A DNA stretch of 64,000 nt from Talpa occidentalis (taxonomy: Eukaryota; Chordata; Mammalia; Eulipotyphla; Talpidae): assembly GCF_014898055.3 (NCBI RefSeq), contig NW_023603184.1, positions 30,854,808-30,918,807 on the forward strand, in the 5' to 3' direction. Below, piece by piece: positions 59,481 to 64,000 of this stretch; the stretch's first letter is position 1, and each line of letters begins with the position of its first letter. The position numbers were made by a program, and so were the translations under genes. A model generated the notes under the pieces. The model was not told the origin of the DNA. It was given only the letters and a program-made list of their open reading frames with translations, and did not search any database.

Positions 59481-61723
59481 CTGATTCTCAGGAGTCTCTT
59501 ATTCTTGCGAGAAGAAACAAGATGAAGGACACTGGAAATCATCTAGAAACTTATCTGTGTCATCTCACTGTCTGCTTTGGCTCAGGTGTGAGAACCCACT
59601 GATTTAGAGCTGAGCTGGGCAAGTGTTTTATCAGGCTTGGCATCTCTAGAATGCTCATTTCCCTGAAGGGGGGAGGCCTCATTCCCCATTCAAGTCAAAT
59701 GCATCTAACCACACAACATGAATTTAGTAGGTGGGACTCCACAGCACAGTAATATAAGCACACAACTCAATTGGCAGCAAAAAGTGAGGCGACAGATCTT
59801 TTGCCAAAGTTCACGGGACTGGTGACAGAATGGGCAGGGCCTGGCCCAGAGACTCCCCCATCAGTCCATCTGTAGAGAGGTGAGCAGCCCTTCCCAGGGC
59901 AAGCATCCTTGGGGACTCTTGCAGCAATATGGAGAAGGCTCCCGGCTACAGGTATGATATCCATAAGCATCTCTAATTGCCTTAAATTCAGTAATTATAC
60001 TTACACCACCTTTCAGAGACATATGATCAGGACCATCTGTTAATTTTGATTTAGGAGGGACCTCAGCACCGCCAGATTTTTATCTGTCTTTTCCTTTCAC
60101 TTGTCTATCAGTGTCTTCATAACAAGTGGTTGCATTTTATCTGATAACTTAAGTCACTCGGATCTCAATTACATTTCAGTGACAATACGTAGACCATCTT
60201 GAGCAGTCGGGATCACTACACTACGAATACACACGACAGTGTGCTTCATGGTGGTGGAGCAAACACTGCACACTCAGCTCCCTTGTTCTGCTGTGCCCTT
60301 GCCTCTTGTCCTATATTCTCCCAACTTTCCAGGACCTCTGGATACACCCACGTGCTGTGTGTGTGTTATCTGTACCTAACTGCTCTGTGCACGCTGCCTC
60401 ACATCCTCAGACTCCTCGCTCTCAGGAAGTCCTTTGCAGCGCAGTCCTGCCCTGAGGAACCAGAGGCAGAGCTGGCAGGACAGAAAAGGCGAGTGCTCCC
60501 GTGAGCAGCTTCTCCTGAGGCAGAGCTGATTCAGTCCTCCAGGCATACAGGCAAGATGATAAGAGGCTGTGCCTCTGCCTCTCTCCACACATCAGCACAG
60601 AACAGAGGAGGCTGCACTTCCACCTGGAGCCCAGCACTCCTCACAACTGAGTCTTCCAGTGCCGGAAAACCCAGACCCTCCCCTCCAAGTCACACCTGCT
60701 TTTAGAAGGGAAGGACAGGGGACTATGGCTACAGACCTGAGCCGAGGGAATGCTGTCCCCTCCCCCCAGGGAGAGTGCAGCTCTAAGAGGCGCCCTCACA
60801 CCTGCCTGCATTTTAATTAATATCATCCCACCATCTATCAACAGCAAGTCAACATGCTTCACACCAGGGGAGAAAAACAATCCTCGCCTTGTCAGCCCTG
60901 CTTCTCCAGGAGCAGCTGAGGGTCTCAACCCCACCCCCACCCCTCCACCCCCATCCCTGCCACCTCCTTTTCCCTGGGGACTGTTGACAGGGTGCTGTGC
61001 AGCTTGCCACTGAGATAGCTTTGGTATCAGAAGGTGGCAGCATGGGAACGTGGCAGAATAGGTTGAGGCCGGCTGCTGGTCAGGCACAGCGCTCTCCACC
61101 AACTCTGCGCTCAGCATTTTCTGATCCGCGGCTCAATGTTAAGTGAAGAAAATTTCTATCCTCATCTTAACAGAGGGGACCTGGGAGTTGGAAAAGCGCG
61201 GTCACACTGCTAATGCAGGGCCAGCATCTGCATGCACACCCAGATCCCTCAGGGTCTTTTGGCCTCATTTGTCCTGTGCCCCTTGGAGGCAGCCTGGGGG
61301 AGGGGCGGACAGGCTTTGAGCCTCTGTCAGGGTGGCAGAGCCTATGGTGTTAAGGCTTTTCCTTCATCTTCAGTTATCCCAGCTACCCCTTGGGATCAGC
61401 TCAGCCCACTGGACTGCAGTGTTATCCCCAAATATGCAGTCTTCTTCTGAGTTATGAGAGAAATGCCCCACCTTTAGCAGTAGAGCGAGAGGAGCTCTAG
61501 CCATCAGATGGAGATGAGTGGAAACAGACAAGAGGCTCTGTAGGTGGTTGTATAGTGTGGAAGCATGTTTGCACCTGAAGGTGTGGGCACACACCCACAG
61601 GATTGATGGGAGGTGGGACACGTGTGGTCATGACAATGGGTGTTTTCTGTGTCTGTTCACTGGCAGGCAGAGGGCATGCATGGTGGGCACGTGTGGTCAG
61701 CTGCCATCTAGCAGGGAGACAAG
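59481..61723. other. Unique, GC-richer DNA, no gene recognised
   Basis: Overlapping frames of 60-158 codons lie on both strands at 60199-61117. They include Pro/Gly-rich low-complexity stretches from a C-rich run (60928-60970) and show no domain. I do not call a gene. Confidence 0.35.
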
Positions 61724-61900
61724 TACAGGTGTCCCTTGGTGTCTGGGAGGACTGGTATCAGAGCCCTTATGGATGTCAGAGTCTCAGGATGCGCTAGTTC
61801 CTGGAGTTGACCCTCTATGTGCATGGGAATGGATTCAACCAGCATCCTTGGTTGGCTGAATCTGTGAATGTGGAACCCATGAAGAAGGAAGGTCAACTGT
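61724..61900. mobile_element. Tigger-like (TcMar) miniature DNA element
   Basis: TA-flanked ends CAGGTGTCCCTTGG and, on the other strand, CAGTTGACCTTCC form imperfect terminal inverted repeats. The interior GGATTCAACCAGCATCCTTG and GTGGAACCCATGAAG is typical of small Tigger-type MITEs. The 113-codon frame here is incidental. Confidence 0.6.
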
Positions 61901-61959
61901 AGTTATTGAAAAAAAGAAATCCATGTGTAATTGGACACCCACAGTTCACACCTGTGTGG

Positions 61960-62115
61960 TGCAAGAGTTAACTGAACTACAGATCAGGTGGCTCAGATCC
62001 ACCTGGGCTGCCCTGCATTCGCCAAACCTCTCTGAGCCCCACTGTTCTCATCTGTTAAAGGGCAATGAGGTAATTCGGTGTCATGAGGTATGGAAAACCC
62101 AGTTTGGTACTTAGC
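61960..62115 (+). repeat. MIR fragment
   Basis: CAGGTGGCTCAGATCCACCT, CAAACCTCTCTGAGCCCCAC and TCATCTGTTAAAGGGCAATG, then GTCATGAGGTATGG: plus-strand MIR. Confidence 0.65.
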
Positions 62116-62639
62116 TCAATAGCTGCTATTAGTATGCGTTAGTACTGGTGCAAACATGGTGCTAAATCCACCTAATTACCTTGTTATCCATATCTTCCAA
62201 GGTAATAAAAAGAAATACTTAGCCAAATGCTTTGCTGCAGGCAACAGACTTGCTCTCCTATATCTCCACAATCTACCAGCCCAGAGAGCAGTGGAAGAAA
62301 GAAGTGAGTGAGTCTGTTCTTTGCAGCTAATTCCTTGACACCCCTCACTAAGTCTAGGGATCACTGTCTCCTTCCAGCGGCTCACAAAGGTGATGCCTTT
62401 GATTAGAGGACAGGAAATGATACTGAGCCATGGGGAATAGTCCTGAAGTCCATAGGAAAAGGCCTTCACCCCCTTCTTCTTCCTGAGGCTTGGAAGACAG
62501 GTCCCATTCTCAGCCTCCTTCCGTTCCTGCTCTTCTCGATAAAATCCTGGATGCTGAAAATTCTCCATCTGCCTTTAAAGCTGGCTTCTATCATCCTTAT
62601 TAAAGAAAACCCCACTCAGCTGGGTCCTCAGCTACTTAG
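62116..62639. other. Unique DNA, no gene recognised
   Basis: A 130-codon minus frame at 62176-62568 has no domain that I recognise. Confidence 0.35.
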
Positions 62640-62954
62640 TGACAATTGTCCAATTTCCAGCCTCACTTCCTTTTATCGCGGAATTGCCTGAGCAGGTGGT
62701 CCTGCGCGGCTCCTGCGCCTCGCGGGGTAATGCCTGGCTTTGTGCTCTGTCTGGCAGGAGCGGCCATGAGATGCTGCTGCCGAGGACTCCAGGGACTAAG
62801 TCTGCCAGTCCGGGATTTCTCTTTGGGGTGATTCTGAGAGAGGTCCTAGTCCCTTCCCAAAATGCGGAGGTCAGAAGTAGCAAGGCCGGCCAGACCGCGT
62901 CAGGGAGAGAGGGGTGCCACCGAGTCCTGGAGAACACCTGGTTTCCTGATCCAG
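62640..62954 (+). other. CpG-rich block, candidate first exon ending in a splice donor
   Basis: About 15 CpGs in 62675-62925, with GCGCGG, CGCGGGG, GACCGCGTC and GCCGGCC words, stand out in a CpG-poor window. A strong donor, CCAG|GTAAAG, follows 62954. ATGs at 62646 and 62767 each open short frames only. It could be a promoter-associated first exon of a lncRNA or gene reaching beyond the window, or an unrecognised LTR remnant. Confidence 0.35.
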
Positions 62955-62959
62955 GTAAA

Positions 62960-63574
62960 GATGCTTGTCTCCCTCTTCAGAGTCCCTGAGCCACTCCTCT
63001 CCCCTTCAGGGATGATTAGATCTTAACTCCTGTTGCCTCATTACCTCTGTGGAGAGACTGGTTTCCCAAATTGTGCTTTCACTTTTGGTCTCTGCTTTCT
63101 TTTTTCATTCCTGCCTCCCCTTTGGGCTAGCTCCCTTAGAAATAGCTTTTCAATTCAAGGGAATAAAAATGCTTCCTGGAGTGGGGGTTTTTCATAAAGC
63201 CTCCTTGGCTGCGGCAGAGTCCAGGATGTGGAAGGACAGTTTTTGAGGTGGTACAGAAAGATGGCCTAGAGCAGAGCAGGGGGAAAGTGGTAGAGATGAT
63301 GGAAACTAGAACAAAGCAGCTTCTCTTTCCATTTCTCCTTGACCCAAGGGTCTCTGTGCTGTGATCTGTGGTGGTGGGAGGACAGCAGGAGTGGAGCTGC
63401 TATCTTGGAGGTGACAAAAGTGGCCCTGGGAATGAGGGTGATGGGTGGCAAGATCGACATCGCTGAGGACATTGGGCTCAGTGAGTGCCATCTTCTGGAA
63501 TAGTCATCCGTTCCTTGTCTTATCAAGTTCGACCCACCTGCTAAGGCACGATGGAGAGGAAGCTGGCTTGGGGA
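62960..63574. other. Unique DNA, no gene recognised
   Basis: The 123-codon minus frame 63266-63637 is Ser/His/Pro-rich without a domain. No repeat is assigned. Confidence 0.35.
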
Positions 63575-63660
63575 GTCAGAATTACTAGACTCTGATAAAC
63601 TTAGAAATCTTGCCTTCTTGGTTCTCAATTTGCTCACCTATAAAATATAGGCATGAGAGA
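63575..63660 (+). repeat. MIR fragment
   Basis: CTGATAAACTTAGAAATCTT, CTCAATTTGCTCACCTATAA and AATATAGGCATGAG: plus-strand MIR core. Confidence 0.6.
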
Positions 63661-64000
63661 TGGTGAATTCAAATAGACCTCTGCTTCTCACATGCTAGGA
63701 GCTCAGCTTTAGTCCTAGTCCTGTTTTCTCACATACACTAGGCTACAAATCTCCTGTATCTCTGGGTTTGGAGAACACTTGATATCTAAACCATCCCTGT
63801 GTTTGTGAGCATAGATGTGTATGCTAAGAGCAGTCCTGGCCTTAGACCTTGGGTTCCGATACAAGGACTTTTTTATGTTTATTTGAATAATATCTCACAT
63901 ACACAACGTGTTCCATACACGTTTGATGTTCCCTGGGGATGAAGCGTCAACCGACAGTGGCTGAGCACTTCTGCCATTCCAGGCCCTGACCTAGGTCCCA
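63661..64000. other. Unique DNA to the window end
   Basis: No feature is recognised. Confidence 0.35.

Noticed and set aside
60641..61117. The 158-codon minus frame with a Gly-rich stretch
   Set aside because: It overlaps frames on the other strand and has no domain. The Gly-rich part is the complement of a C-rich simple tract, and there is no splice or promoter support.
1..64000. CRISPR arrays, operons, phage or plasmid features
   Set aside because: No regularly spaced direct repeats and no prokaryotic gene organisation are present. The sequence is mammalian.

Overview
The window is mammalian nuclear DNA from a gene-poor, AT-rich region. Evidence for a mammal includes many MIR and L2 fossils, MER5-type hAT fragments, degraded L1, and a recent L1 whose reading frame matches the C-terminal half of mammalian L1 ORF2p. 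No multi-exon protein-coding gene can be recognised. Most open frames of 60-170 codons fall inside SINE or L1 copies. Alu, B1/B2, carnivore CAN and ruminant BovA-type SINEs are absent. Instead one tRNA-derived SINE family is present in 19 copies. Its head resembles the CCTGGTGGCGCAGTGG start seen in several laurasiatherian tRNA-SINEs, so a laurasiatherian is likely. A rhinolophoid-type bat is one possibility, but this is a guess that I cannot verify.

Layout: 0-6 kb is single-copy DNA with MIR fossils and one SINE. At 6.3-7.2 kb a MIR is split by an L1, which is itself split by a SINE. At 7.4-8.4 kb lies the most striking object: two nearly identical 485-bp LTRs separated by only 65 bp and bounded by a 4-bp target duplication, a miniature provirus on the minus strand. 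From 8.4 to 20 kb the DNA is mostly unique, including repeat-poor blocks that look like conserved non-coding sequence. From 20.6 to 26.2 kb is ancient minus-strand L1 carrying a 236-bp solo LTR and a SINE. From 26.7 to 28.5 kb are ancient interspersed repeats. From 29.5 to 37.3 kb is ancient L1, minus strand to about 36.0 kb and plus strand after it, with five SINEs and a MER5-type element. From 39 to 49.5 kb are L2 fossils, a SINE nested in a SINE, a possible minus-strand pseudogene (41.3-41.7 kb), a 168-bp inverted repeat with a 1.6-kb spacer, and several SINEs. From 49.6 to 57.1 kb is ancient L1 carrying a 102-bp polyadenylated retrocopy and a recent 5'-truncated L1. From 58 to 64 kb are a SINE, unique sequence, a Tigger-like element and a CpG-rich block ending in a good splice donor.

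The window therefore reads mainly as a record of retrotransposition. Nested insertions give a relative order: MIR/L2, then old L1, then young L1, then SINE. The low divergence of the two LTRs places the miniature provirus among the youngest events.
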